A DNA stretch of 12,503 nucleotides, from positions 1-12,503 of the forward strand of contig DLQI01000054.1 in assembly GCA_002478745.1 (NCBI GenBank), in the 5' to 3' direction. The stretch's first letter is position 1. The number at the start of each line of letters is the position of its first letter. The notes below the pieces were generated by a model. It was not told the DNA's origin, made no database searches, and saw nothing but the letters and a program-made list of their open reading frames with translations. A program made the translations under genes and the position numbers. Positions 1 through 6,536 of the stretch are shown piece by piece. This DNA comes from Rhodobacteraceae bacterium UBA7436. Lineage in GTDB: Bacteria; Pseudomonadota; Alphaproteobacteria; Rhodobacterales; Rhodobacteraceae.

Positions 1-181
1 TTTACCAAGTTTTTGCCGATCAAACCTGGTTCCACCTCCTGAAAAGTAATTTGCCTACACTACACAATGCATAACCTCAGGTTATTTATTTACGCAGTAG
101 TTGCTGTTGATTTATTAATTAGTCTTGCTAACCTCACCTCTCCGACCATGAGTCGGGTCAGATTTCTGGGAGGAAGTTAAG
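1..181. promoter_or_regulatory. Upstream leader of the afuA-like operon
   Basis: This stretch holds no complete gene. It contains a perfect 15-bp palindrome at 71-85 and a short inverted repeat at 142-156 (CCGAC, 5-nt loop, GTCGG). A strong ribosome-binding sequence GGGAGGAAG at 168-176 lies just before the ATG at 182. On the minus strand, 40-33 reads AGGAGGTG, a near-ideal Shine-Dalgarno sequence, with a possible TTG start at 23-21 leading off the left edge, so a divergent gene may begin here. On the plus strand one frame is open from 3 to a TAA at 72-74 and could instead be the tail of an upstream gene. Neither partial reading is long enough to trust. No convincing -35/-10 pair was found. 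Confidence 0.5.
71..85. promoter_or_regulatory. 15-bp perfect palindrome, candidate operator
   Basis: ATAACCTCAGGTTAT has 7-bp arms around a single central base. It sits about 100 bp upstream of the importer start codon, where a repressor or activator could act on this operon or on a divergent gene to the left. The symmetry is seen directly. The operator role and the identity of any regulator are inference, since no regulator gene is in the window. Confidence 0.35.
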
Positions 182-1204
182 ATGAACTTTTTAAAGACAA
201 TGGTTAGTGTCTCAGTGATAGCAATTGCCTCTGCAAATGCGGCGCAAGCAGAAAAACTAACTCTTTACTGCAGTGCGCAGGAAGATTGGTGCCAATTGAT
301 GGCTAACACCTTTGAAAATACCACTGGAATCGATGTTGCGATGACCCGAAAATCCTCGGGGGAGACATTTGCTCAAATCAAAGCAGAAAGCTCTAATCCA
401 AAAGGTGATGTTTGGTGGGGTGGTACCGGAGATCCGCATTTGCAAGCGGCCGAAGAAGGTCTGACTGCCTCCTACGTGTCACCGATGCGCGATCAATTGC
501 ATCCCTGGGCTATTTCCCAAGCCGTCAGTGCCAACAATAAGACAATTGGTATTTATTCTGGTGCCTTAGGCTATGGTTACAACACCGATCTACTAGCTGC
601 GAATAGCCTACCGGCGCCCACGTCTTGGGCCGATTTGACCAAGCCTGTCTATAAAGGCCACGTTCAGATGGCAAACCCGAATTCGTCGGGAACTGCATAT
701 ACGACATTGGCGACGATGATGCAGCTGTTTGGTGAAGATGGTGGCTTCGACTATATGAAAGGTCTGCACGCCAACATTAACCAATATACCAAATCTGGCT
801 CGGCTCCGATTAAAGCCGCCGGTCGTGGTGAAACCACCATCGGCATCGTATTCATGCATGACGCCGTAAAACAGGCTGTTGCTGGGTTCCCCGTAAAAGT
901 TGTCGCTCCTGCTGAGGGCACGGGCTACGAAATTGGATCCATGTCTATAATTGATGGTGCGCGCAATATGGATGAAGCGAAGATTTTTTATGATTGGGCT
1001 TTAAGCGCTGACGCCCAGAATCTGGCTTTGCAAGTAAATGCGTTTCAAGTTCCGTCCAATATGGGAGCTCAGACATCTGATAGCGCACCGGATATGAGCA
1101 GCATTAAGCTGATCGATTATGATTTCAAAACCTATGGATCTTCAGCCACGCGGAAGCGTTTGCTGAAAAAGTGGGATGATGAAGTTTCGGTTCTGCCACA
1201 ATAA
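182..1204 (+). CDS. afuA: Periplasmic binding protein of an AfuABC-like sugar-phosphate ABC importer
   Basis: This 340-aa protein belongs to the type 2 periplasmic binding fold of the FbpA/AfuA/PotD cluster. A Sec signal peptide occupies residues 1-23, with probable cleavage after AQA and before EKLTLYCSA. Mature landmarks are C30 and C37, close enough for a disulfide, then the GDVWWGG segment at 75-81 and the LGYGYN hinge strand near 129-134. FbpA-type iron binders need two adjacent tyrosines as ligands, and this protein has no YY anywhere. It has H226-D227 and E250, the same relative spacing as the sugar-contacting residues H205, D206 and E229 recalled for Actinobacillus AfuA, which binds hexose phosphates. 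A phosphorylated sugar is therefore a better ligand guess than iron. Phosphonate or another phosphorylated compound remains possible. The start is fixed by the signal peptide and the ribosome-binding site at 168-176. The permease gene follows with no gap. Confidence 0.88.
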   Translation: MNFLKTMVSVSVIAIASANAAQAEKLTLYCSAQEDWCQLMANTFENTTGIDVAMTRKSSGETFAQIKAESSNPKGDVWWGGTGDPHLQAAEEGLTASYVSPMRDQLHPWAISQAVSANNKTIGIYSGALGYGYNTDLLAANSLPAPTSWADLTKPVYKGHVQMANPNSSGTAYTTLATMMQLFGEDGGFDYMKGLHANINQYTKSGSAPIKAAGRGETTIGIVFMHDAVKQAVAGFPVKVVAPAEGTGYEIGSMSIIDGARNMDEAKIFYDWALSADAQNLALQVNAFQVPSNMGAQTSDSAPDMSSIKLIDYDFKTYGSSATRKRLLKKWDDEVSVLPQ

Positions 1205-3421
1205 ATGAAGCCTCTTGCCTCATTAGAACAACCAGCCAACCCTGTTTTGATTTTTTGGATCGCGATCGGGTTGGTAGGTTTTTTTGCCGTGCCTTGGTAT
1301 GGGGTTGAGGATTTTTTTAAATTTGAATGGCTGATTGACGGTTATCCCTTTGATGCCGACTATGCGCCGGCGGCCTTTCTATTGGGCCAGGCGGAGAAGC
1401 TTTGGCTTGCTCCGCTAATTTTGCCGCTTCTGGCACCGTTTGCAGTTCTCCTCAAACGCAAAAGTGACCCGCTCTATGCGCGGGTGCTTATTGTGGCTGG
1501 GGCTATAGGTCTCGGTTGGATAATCCTACAGGGGTTTTCAATTGGAATAAGAGGCTGGAACTTTGGCTGGTTGCGAGTGTTTTTGGGAGATCTTAATGAT
1601 CGGCAATACGGCATGGGCTATGGCGGCATGCTGGTTACAGTCGCGTTTCTGTTCCTCTTTACACAGGGCATTGCGGCCCGTGGGGCAATCAATGGCGATG
1701 TGTTTGTGGTCAGCTCGATTTCGGGAATTGTGGTGATCGTTACCATTTTCGTTTTTTTCCCGATTGCCAAAATGTTAACTGCCGCCTTTATCACGGATGT
1801 GGGAGGGTACTCACTTTCGGTATTCGCCTCTAAGTTTTTTGATGACCGACTTTGGGGCCTAGGATGCCTGTCTGGCGGTCGCTGCGGTGTTGCATGGAAT
1901 TCCTTGTTTCTCGCCGTGTTGGTGGGGCTGATTACCACGACGTTGGGGCTGATTTTTGCGCTGGTCGTAACTCGCTCGGGTTTTCGCTACAAACGAGCGC
2001 TACGGGCGCTGACTGTTTTACCAATCATCACTCCGCCTTTTGTTATCGGCCTTGCGTTGATCTTACTGTTTGGTCTGTCAGGCGCGGTTACAACCTTTTT
2101 TTCCGACGCCTTTGGTATCCAACCGACACGCTGGCTGTATGGCCTGCCGGGGGTGTTGATTGCTCAGATTTTGGCATTCACGCCAATTGCCTTTCTTGTT
2201 TTAATCGGTGTGGTTGAAGGCGTGTCGCCTTCTATGGAAGAGGCTGCGCAAACGCTTCGGGCTACCAAATGGCAGGTGTTTAAAACCGTATCTCTGCCGC
2301 TTATGCGACCAGGTTTGGCCAATGCGTTTCTGTTGGGATTTATCGAAAGCATGGCAGACTTTGGCAACCCTTTGGTATTGGGAGGCAACTTTGACGTGCT
2401 TTCTACCGAAATATTCTTTGCAATTGTCGGTGCGCAATATGACCAAGGCAAGGCAGCTGTTCTTGCAATGGTGCTCTTGTGCTTCACTCTGGGTGCATTT
2501 TATGCGCAACGCTTCTGGCTTGGCAAGAAAAGCTACACCACTGTGTCTGGCAAGGGCGACAGCGGTATGCATCCACATATGCCGCGCGCACTATCAATTC
2601 CGGTTCTGGCGCTTGCTATGATTTGGGCTGCCTTTACCATGGTTGTTTACGCAATGATTTTTTATGGCTCTGTGGTAGAGTTGTGGGGTGTCAATAACAG
2701 CCTCACGTTCAAACATTATTTCACAGCTTTCTCGTTTAGCTTTGAGGAATCGGGGATCCGATGGTCTGGGGCCGCTTGGGACAGCTTTTGGACCACTCTA
2801 AAAATTGCCGGAATAGCCGCGCCTTTGACTGCGATTGTCGGTTTGATCACGGCCTATCTTCTAACCCGTCAAACCTTTGCCGGTAAGAACGCCTTTGAAT
2901 TTGGCACTATGCTTTCCTTTGCCATTCCCGGCACGGTGATCGGTGTGAGCTATATTTTGGCCTTCAATGTGCCACCTATCGAAATTACCGGCACCGGAAT
3001 TATTCTGGTGGTTAGCTTTATCTTTAGAAATATGCCGGTTGGTGTGCGGGCGGGTATTGCGTCGATGTCGCAGCTCGATAAATCACTGGATGAAAGCTCT
3101 TTGACCCTTGGCGCAAACTCTTGGCAAACGTTTAGGCGGATCATCCTGCCACTACTGCGCCCGGCCATACTAGCGGCCCTTGTTTACAGCTTCGTTCGCG
3201 CGATGACTGCAATCTCGGCCGTCATATTTCTTGTATCGGCAGAATATGACATGGCGACCAGTTACATCATTGGGCGTGTGGAAAATAACGATTACGGCCT
3301 CGCAATTGCCTATTCGACAACGCTGATTTTTGTGATGCTGGCGGTTGTTGGCGCCATGCAGTTGGTGGTTGGGAAAACAGAGATCGGGCGGCGTATGTCC
3401 CAGTCGCGTACCAATGTTTAA
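1205..3421 (+). CDS. afuB: Fused double-domain ABC permease, AfuB-like
   Basis: This 738-aa inner-membrane protein combines two binding-protein-dependent permease domains in one chain. Each domain has an EAA-type cytoplasmic loop that docks the ATPase: residues 345-370 (EEAAQTLRAT, later LPLMRPG) and 629-653 (DESSLTLGAN, later LPLLRP). The first typical permease helices begin near 232. Residues 1-200 form an extra N-terminal region with about five predicted membrane segments (roughly 13-34, 66-83, 93-115, 140-158 and 165-193). Two cysteines at 221 and 228 flank a short loop that may be periplasmic. Fused permeases of the FbpB type are usually shorter, whereas AfuB proteins are near 690 aa, so the length favours AfuB. 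The ATG directly follows the TAA of the upstream gene (TAAATG) and shows no Shine-Dalgarno of its own, which suggests translational coupling. Confidence 0.88.
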   Translation: MKPLASLEQPANPVLIFWIAIGLVGFFAVPWYGVEDFFKFEWLIDGYPFDADYAPAAFLLGQAEKLWLAPLILPLLAPFAVLLKRKSDPLYARVLIVAGAIGLGWIILQGFSIGIRGWNFGWLRVFLGDLNDRQYGMGYGGMLVTVAFLFLFTQGIAARGAINGDVFVVSSISGIVVIVTIFVFFPIAKMLTAAFITDVGGYSLSVFASKFFDDRLWGLGCLSGGRCGVAWNSLFLAVLVGLITTTLGLIFALVVTRSGFRYKRALRALTVLPIITPPFVIGLALILLFGLSGAVTTFFSDAFGIQPTRWLYGLPGVLIAQILAFTPIAFLVLIGVVEGVSPSMEEAAQTLRATKWQVFKTVSLPLMRPGLANAFLLGFIESMADFGNPLVLGGNFDVLSTEIFFAIVGAQYDQGKAAVLAMVLLCFTLGAFYAQRFWLGKKSYTTVSGKGDSGMHPHMPRALSIPVLALAMIWAAFTMVVYAMIFYGSVVELWGVNNSLTFKHYFTAFSFSFEESGIRWSGAAWDSFWTTLKIAGIAAPLTAIVGLITAYLLTRQTFAGKNAFEFGTMLSFAIPGTVIGVSYILAFNVPPIEITGTGIILVVSFIFRNMPVGVRAGIASMSQLDKSLDESSLTLGANSWQTFRRIILPLLRPAILAALVYSFVRAMTAISAVIFLVSAEYDMATSYIIGRVENNDYGLAIAYSTTLIFVMLAVVGAMQLVVGKTEIGRRMSQSRTNV

Positions 3422-3430
3422 GGATCTGAA

Positions 3431-4495
3431 ATGAGCATTAACTCCAAAGCAGCCCCAGTGGTTTTTAACAATGTCACTAAGGTCTACGGCAAGGATGTTG
3501 TTGCTGTCGACAATATTAACCTGAAGATCGAAGCTGGCAAACTGGTGACTTTGCTCGGCCCTTCTGGCTGTGGAAAGACGACTACATTGCGCATGATTGC
3601 CGGGCTGGAGATGGCGACCAAAGGATCCATTTTCATTGGTGACAGTGATGTGACATTGCTGCCTGCCACTGATCGTGACGTCTCCATGGTGTTTCAATCC
3701 TACGCATTGTTTCCGCATATGAGTGTGATGGAAAATGTGGCCTACGGTTTGGGATTTTCTGGCTTTGATAAATCTGAAACTAAGGACCGCGCCGTGCAAG
3801 GGTTAGATTTGGTTGGGCTTAAGGGCTACGGAGACCGATTGCCTTCGGAATTGTCTGGCGGCCAGCAGCAGCGCGTTGCGGTTGCACGAGCCTTGGTATT
3901 GGAACCGCAAGTTCTGCTTTTTGACGAGCCCTTGTCGAACCTTGATGCAAAACTCCGACGCCAAGTTCGTGAAGAAATCCGAGAAATTCAGCAAAACCTC
4001 GGACTTACAGTCGTCTATGTGACACATGATCAAGAAGAGGCTTTGGCCGTATCTGATGAAATTGTCGTTATGTACAATGCTGGGATTGCCCAAATAGGCA
4101 GCCCGCGTGATCTATATGAAGCGCCTGCGGATCGCTTTGTTGCTGATTTTATAGGTGAGGCTAATATAATTTCTTGCGAAATAGTCGCTGTTTCTGGCGA
4201 TGCAGCGACCATTAATATAGCGGGTTTCATCCATACTCTGCCATCGCACGGCTTGTCGGTAGGCCCGGCTCAACTTGCTGTGCGGCCGACCCGTTTGATC
4301 ATGAATGCGCCGAGCGGAATAACGGTGACGGTACAAAAAGCCACCTATGTGGGCAGCCGTATGGAATACACGTTCAAAGCAGAGTTTGGCACATTGTTTT
4401 CAGTGTCCGAAAATGTGGATGAACCGCTTAAGGTAGGACAATCTCTTACGGTTGGGCTCGATAAAATAGGGCCGGTTTTGCTGCCCAAAATCTAG
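3431..4495 (+). CDS. afuC: ABC importer ATPase, AfuC-like (MalK/FbpC class)
   Basis: This 354-aa ATP-binding subunit energises the fused permease. The nucleotide-binding domain is complete: Walker A GPSGCGKTT at 43-51, Q-loop Q89 (MVFQSYALFPH), signature LSGGQQQR at 141-148, Walker B VLLFDEP at 161-167, D-loop SNLD at 169-172 and switch histidine H199. The remaining C-terminal part, from about 240, is the TOBE/OB-like regulatory domain seen in MalK, PotA and FbpC relatives. The gene follows the permease after 9 nt, with AAGGA just before the start, so it belongs to the same operon. Its TAG stop lies in the CTAG that also ends the opposing phosphatase gene. The ATPase alone does not define the substrate. 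Confidence 0.92.
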   Translation: MSINSKAAPVVFNNVTKVYGKDVVAVDNINLKIEAGKLVTLLGPSGCGKTTTLRMIAGLEMATKGSIFIGDSDVTLLPATDRDVSMVFQSYALFPHMSVMENVAYGLGFSGFDKSETKDRAVQGLDLVGLKGYGDRLPSELSGGQQQRVAVARALVLEPQVLLFDEPLSNLDAKLRRQVREEIREIQQNLGLTVVYVTHDQEEALAVSDEIVVMYNAGIAQIGSPRDLYEAPADRFVADFIGEANIISCEIVAVSGDAATINIAGFIHTLPSHGLSVGPAQLAVRPTRLIMNAPSGITVTVQKATYVGSRMEYTFKAEFGTLFSVSENVDEPLKVGQSLTVGLDKIGPVLLPKI

Positions 4496-5280
4496 CCCTC
4501 GAATGCCTCATCGGCCATGGCTTTTAACTGGTCAAACACGCCCGAGCTTCCCACAACCACGCGGCCACCGTGAGTAATCATCTCATCGGCATCTTGAATT
4601 TCGACCCGTCCACCAGACTCATTCACAATCAACTGGCCCGCCAGACAATCCCAAGCGTTCATATGCTCTTCGACATAGCCCAACAACCGCCCCGCCGCTA
4701 CATAAGCAAGCGATAGCGCACCAGATGCATTTCTGTGATACATGCCGCCCCGATCAAAAATTATGTTCAATAATTTTTGAATGCCTTTGGTGCTCACCCG
4801 ATTGGAAAAACCTGTTCCGATGGTGCCGCGGGTTAGGGATGTGTTGGCGTCACAAATGAGCGGGTTTTGATTTAAAATCGCGCCGGCACCCCGCACCGCG
4901 CTGAACATCTCTCTGTGTATGGGATCATAGATCACACCGGCTTCGGTTATTCCGTCTTTTACCAACGCAATAACTACGGTCCAGGCTGGAATCGCGTTTA
5001 TGAAATTGGTTGTGCCGTCAATCGGATCAATCACCCAAGTATAGCCAGACTGGGACGCGAGGGGCGCGTGTTCTTCACCGACGATGCCGTCTTGAGGAAA
5101 GTGTTTCGATATTTCAGCGCGAACAAATGTCTCAACAGCCTTATCCGCTTCAGATACAAAATCTTGAGGGCCCTTGTCCTCAATTTCCAGGCTTCCTACA
5201 CGCTGGAAAAAACCTAACGCAAAAATACCTGCCTCATTGGCAATTTCAACAGCCTTTTCAGCCCTGATTTCGATACTCAT
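4492..5280 (-). CDS. Inositol monophosphatase family sugar-phosphate phosphatase
   Basis: This 262-aa protein is a Mg2+-dependent phosphatase of the IMPase/HisN/SuhB/CysQ superfamily. Visible motifs are DFVSEADKAVE at 40-50, GEEHAP with metal ligand E70, the signature WVIDPIDGTTNF at 82-93 with D85 and D88, and WDCLAG at 210-215 with D211. K36 lies in the mobile N-terminal loop. All catalytic residues are present and the length is typical. The start at 5280 gives the usual family N-terminus and has GGAG 10 nt upstream. The in-frame ATG at 5397 would add 39 atypical residues across the promoter region and is rejected. Family members act on inositol phosphate, histidinol phosphate, sugar phosphates or PAP, and sequence does not settle which. 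Its position between a sugar-phosphate-type importer and a sugar isomerase suggests a sugar phosphate. It is divergent from the isomerase gene. Confidence 0.9.
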   Translation of the reverse strand: MSIEIRAEKAVEIANEAGIFALGFFQRVGSLEIEDKGPQDFVSEADKAVETFVRAEISKHFPQDGIVGEEHAPLASQSGYTWVIDPIDGTTNFINAIPAWTVVIALVKDGITEAGVIYDPIHREMFSAVRGAGAILNQNPLICDANTSLTRGTIGTGFSNRVSTKGIQKLLNIIFDRGGMYHRNASGALSLAYVAAGRLLGYVEEHMNAWDCLAGQLIVNESGGRVEIQDADEMITHGGRVVVGSSGVFDQLKAMADEAFEG

Positions 5281-5473
5281 TGGTAGATCTCTCCGGGTAC
5301 ACAATATGATGCAATTGTTAATACTAAAAATCATTAAGCGACTATTTGCAAAGTATTTACAAAGAATACTTACCAAGACTAGGATGCTCCGAAACATTTG
5401 TCTTTATGCAGCGGCACAGAATTTATTTAGGCGGCTGCAATGGTCATGGAATTATAAGCCAGTTGGGCAGCGC
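5281..5473. promoter_or_regulatory. Divergent promoter region between phosphatase and isomerase
   Basis: This AT-rich spacer separates two divergent start codons. Possible plus-strand promoter elements are TTTACA at 5356-5361 and TAGGAT at 5380-5385 with an 18-nt gap. Possible minus-strand elements are TTGCAA at 5351-5346 and TAGTAT at 5326-5321 with a 19-nt gap. All are imperfect matches. A palindrome at 5351-5371 overlaps both proposed -35 areas. A 6-bp inverted repeat, TGCAGC at 5407-5412 with GCTGCA at 5434-5439, lies in the isomerase leader. The isomerase start has no clear Shine-Dalgarno sequence. Confidence 0.4.
5351..5371. promoter_or_regulatory. Candidate operator: AAGTATT-N7-AATACTT
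   Basis: Perfect 7-bp arms (5351-5357 and 5365-5371) surround 7 nt in the middle of the divergent intergenic region. The site overlaps the candidate -35 boxes in both directions, which fits one dimeric regulator controlling both genes. It also abuts the self-complementary TTTGCAAA at 5345-5352. The regulatory role is inferred. Confidence 0.4.
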
Positions 5474-6160
5474 ATGAAACGTTCAAGAGTTAATGAAACT
5501 ATAGCCCAAGCGGATGATATGATCCGCAGCTTTGGTTTTACTTTGCCACCCTTTGCATATTGGACGCCGGAAGAGTTTTGCGCCAACAAAAGTCAAGCCG
5601 ACCATATCATCGAAGCGCAATGTGGTTGGGATATCACCGATTACGGTGTCGGCGATTTTGATGCAATGGGCCTGTTTTTATTTACGCTGCGCAATGGCCG
5701 TCTGGCCGATCTGCGACGCGGCGGCGGGATGTGCTATGCGGAGAAGCTACTAATCTCCAAGCAAGATCAACTCTCCCCGATGCATACGCATGTCATCAAA
5801 GCCGAAGATATCATTAACCGTGGCGGTGCAACCTTGGTGGTCGAAGTTTTTGGATCTGATGCTGAGGGTAGCTTCGCCGGTGATCAAGGCGGCAGTGTTT
5901 TTTGTGATGGGATGCGCGTGGACTATGCACCGGGTCAGAAACTGTGCCTCGCGCCTGGTGAAAGCGTCACGCTTATGCCCGGTGACTGGCACGCCTTCTG
6001 GGGCGAGGGCGGCGACGTATTGATAGGCGAAGTCTCAACCGTGAATGATGATAATACAGACAATATTTTTCGTGAGCCGATTGGGCGTTTTGCAAAGATT
6101 GAAGAAGATGTCGAACCCATCCACCTGCTGGTCAGCGACTATGCAGAACGGTTGGCTTAA
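5474..6160 (+). CDS. D-lyxose/D-mannose ketol-isomerase (cupin, DUF1498-type)
   Basis: This 228-aa cytoplasmic enzyme resembles the E. coli-type D-lyxose isomerase family, cupin-fold metalloenzymes that interconvert D-lyxose with D-xylulose and D-mannose with D-fructose. The match covers the whole protein: N-terminal MKRS, GWDITDYG at 51-58, LFTLRNG at 69-75, CYAEK at 87-91, PMHTHVIKAEDIINRGG at 102-118, PGESVTLMPGDWHAFW at 161-176 and GEVSTVNDD at 185-193. The expected metal ligands are all present: H104, H106, E111 and H173. The ATG at 5474 matches the family N-terminus and size. Upstream in-frame ATGs would extend the protein across the promoter region and into the opposing phosphatase gene. 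The start lacks a clear ribosome-binding site, which is odd. The pairing with a phosphatase and a sugar-phosphate-type importer suggests sugar catabolism. The true substrate is not determined. Confidence 0.88.
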   Translation: MKRSRVNETIAQADDMIRSFGFTLPPFAYWTPEEFCANKSQADHIIEAQCGWDITDYGVGDFDAMGLFLFTLRNGRLADLRRGGGMCYAEKLLISKQDQLSPMHTHVIKAEDIINRGGATLVVEVFGSDAEGSFAGDQGGSVFCDGMRVDYAPGQKLCLAPGESVTLMPGDWHAFWGEGGDVLIGEVSTVNDDNTDNIFREPIGRFAKIEEDVEPIHLLVSDYAERLA

Positions 6161-6269
6161 GCCGTGGTCCTGCCAGCTATTGAAGCTGCCAATGAACTCA
6201 GGACACTAAGATTAGGCGCGATGTTGCGCTGTTTATGTCAGCAAGCACGCTCAGGCATCGCACGTGTAA

Positions 6270-6342
6270 CCAGCCCCAATTCACCCCTCTCGGCAACTAT
6301 GTGTTCCGCTAAAGGCGCAACAGGGGCTGGGTGAGGGTTTTT
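6270..6342 (+). terminator. Possible terminator or long-loop inverted repeat after the isomerase gene
   Basis: CCAGCCCC (6270-6277) and GGGGCTGG (6323-6330) are perfect 8-bp complements with a 45-nt loop. The second arm is followed by GTGAGGG and a run of five T at 6338-6342. The T-run is displaced from the stem and the loop is long, so this is a weak candidate for an intrinsic terminator of the plus-strand gene. Confidence 0.25.
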
Positions 6343-6408
6343 GTTGGCTGTGAGGGGCCGCAGAAACGCCATCTCTATTCACGCACCAATTTCAAGATAA
6401 ACCATGCT

Positions 6409-6427
6409 GCTACTCTCTTCGAGTAGC
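6409..6427. repeat. Perfect 7-bp hairpin
   Basis: GCTACTC and GAGTAGC pair perfectly around the 5-nt loop TCTTC. No T-run follows on either strand, so it is a structured element of unknown role, possibly part of the transcription end region between the two convergent genes. Confidence 0.35.
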
Positions 6428-6513
6428 GTCAATTATTGAGCGCATAGATTTAGTTTGTGCCAGCAATCCGATTGGTGTTCTCATTAAGTTGATAGCAACC
6501 AGCAACTGGAAGC

Positions 6514-6536
6514 GTGTTTTCATTTGTCTAAAACAC
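6514..6536 (-). terminator. Stem-loop directly after the transferase stop codon
   Basis: On the minus strand GTGTTTT, a 9-nt loop and AAAACAC form a perfect 7-bp stem that starts at the base after the TGA of the transferase gene (stop at 6539-6537). The stem is AT-rich and lacks a following T-run, so it may be a 3'-end stabilising structure or a weak terminator of the five-gene operon. Confidence 0.3.

Larger units (their letters stand above)
6161..6536. other. Gene-poor spacer with inverted repeats between convergent genes
   Basis: No convincing gene lies in these 376 bases between the isomerase and transferase stop codons. Visible structures are an 8-bp perfect inverted repeat, CCAGCCCC at 6270-6277 with GGGGCTGG at 6323-6330, followed by T5 at 6338-6342. 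There is also a tight hairpin, GCTACTC-TCTTC-GAGTAGC at 6409-6427, a GCGC-loop-GCGC repeat at 6216-6229, and CAGCT-ATTGA-AGCTG at 6174-6188. A 44-codon minus-strand frame runs from 6372 to 6238 and is rich in Ala, Pro and Arg, but it has no good ribosome-binding site. The layout would suit bidirectional termination or a small dispersed intergenic repeat. Confidence 0.4.

Noticed and set aside
3170..3799. 209-codon minus-strand open frame across the permease/ATPase junction
   Set aside because: It is a shadow of two clear genes, has no recognisable domain, and is rich in His, Cys and Gln as expected for antisense translation.
182..4495. Ferric iron (FbpABC) assignment for the first operon
   Set aside because: The binding protein lacks the paired tyrosine iron ligands and carries AfuA-like His-Asp/Glu residues. 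The fused permease is also longer than typical FbpB.
5281..5397. In-frame N-terminal extension of the phosphatase (301 aa from 5397)
   Set aside because: The extra 39 residues are atypical for the family and span the palindrome and promoter region. The 5280 start has GGAG at the right distance and gives the normal family length.
5174..5473. In-frame extension of the isomerase upstream of 5474
   Set aside because: It would overlap the opposing phosphatase coding region and the shared promoter. Homology begins at the MKRS residues encoded from 5474.
6238..6372. 44-codon minus-strand frame in the spacer
   Set aside because: It has no good ribosome-binding site and no recognised family, and contains both arms of an inverted repeat. 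It is kept only as part of the spacer observation.
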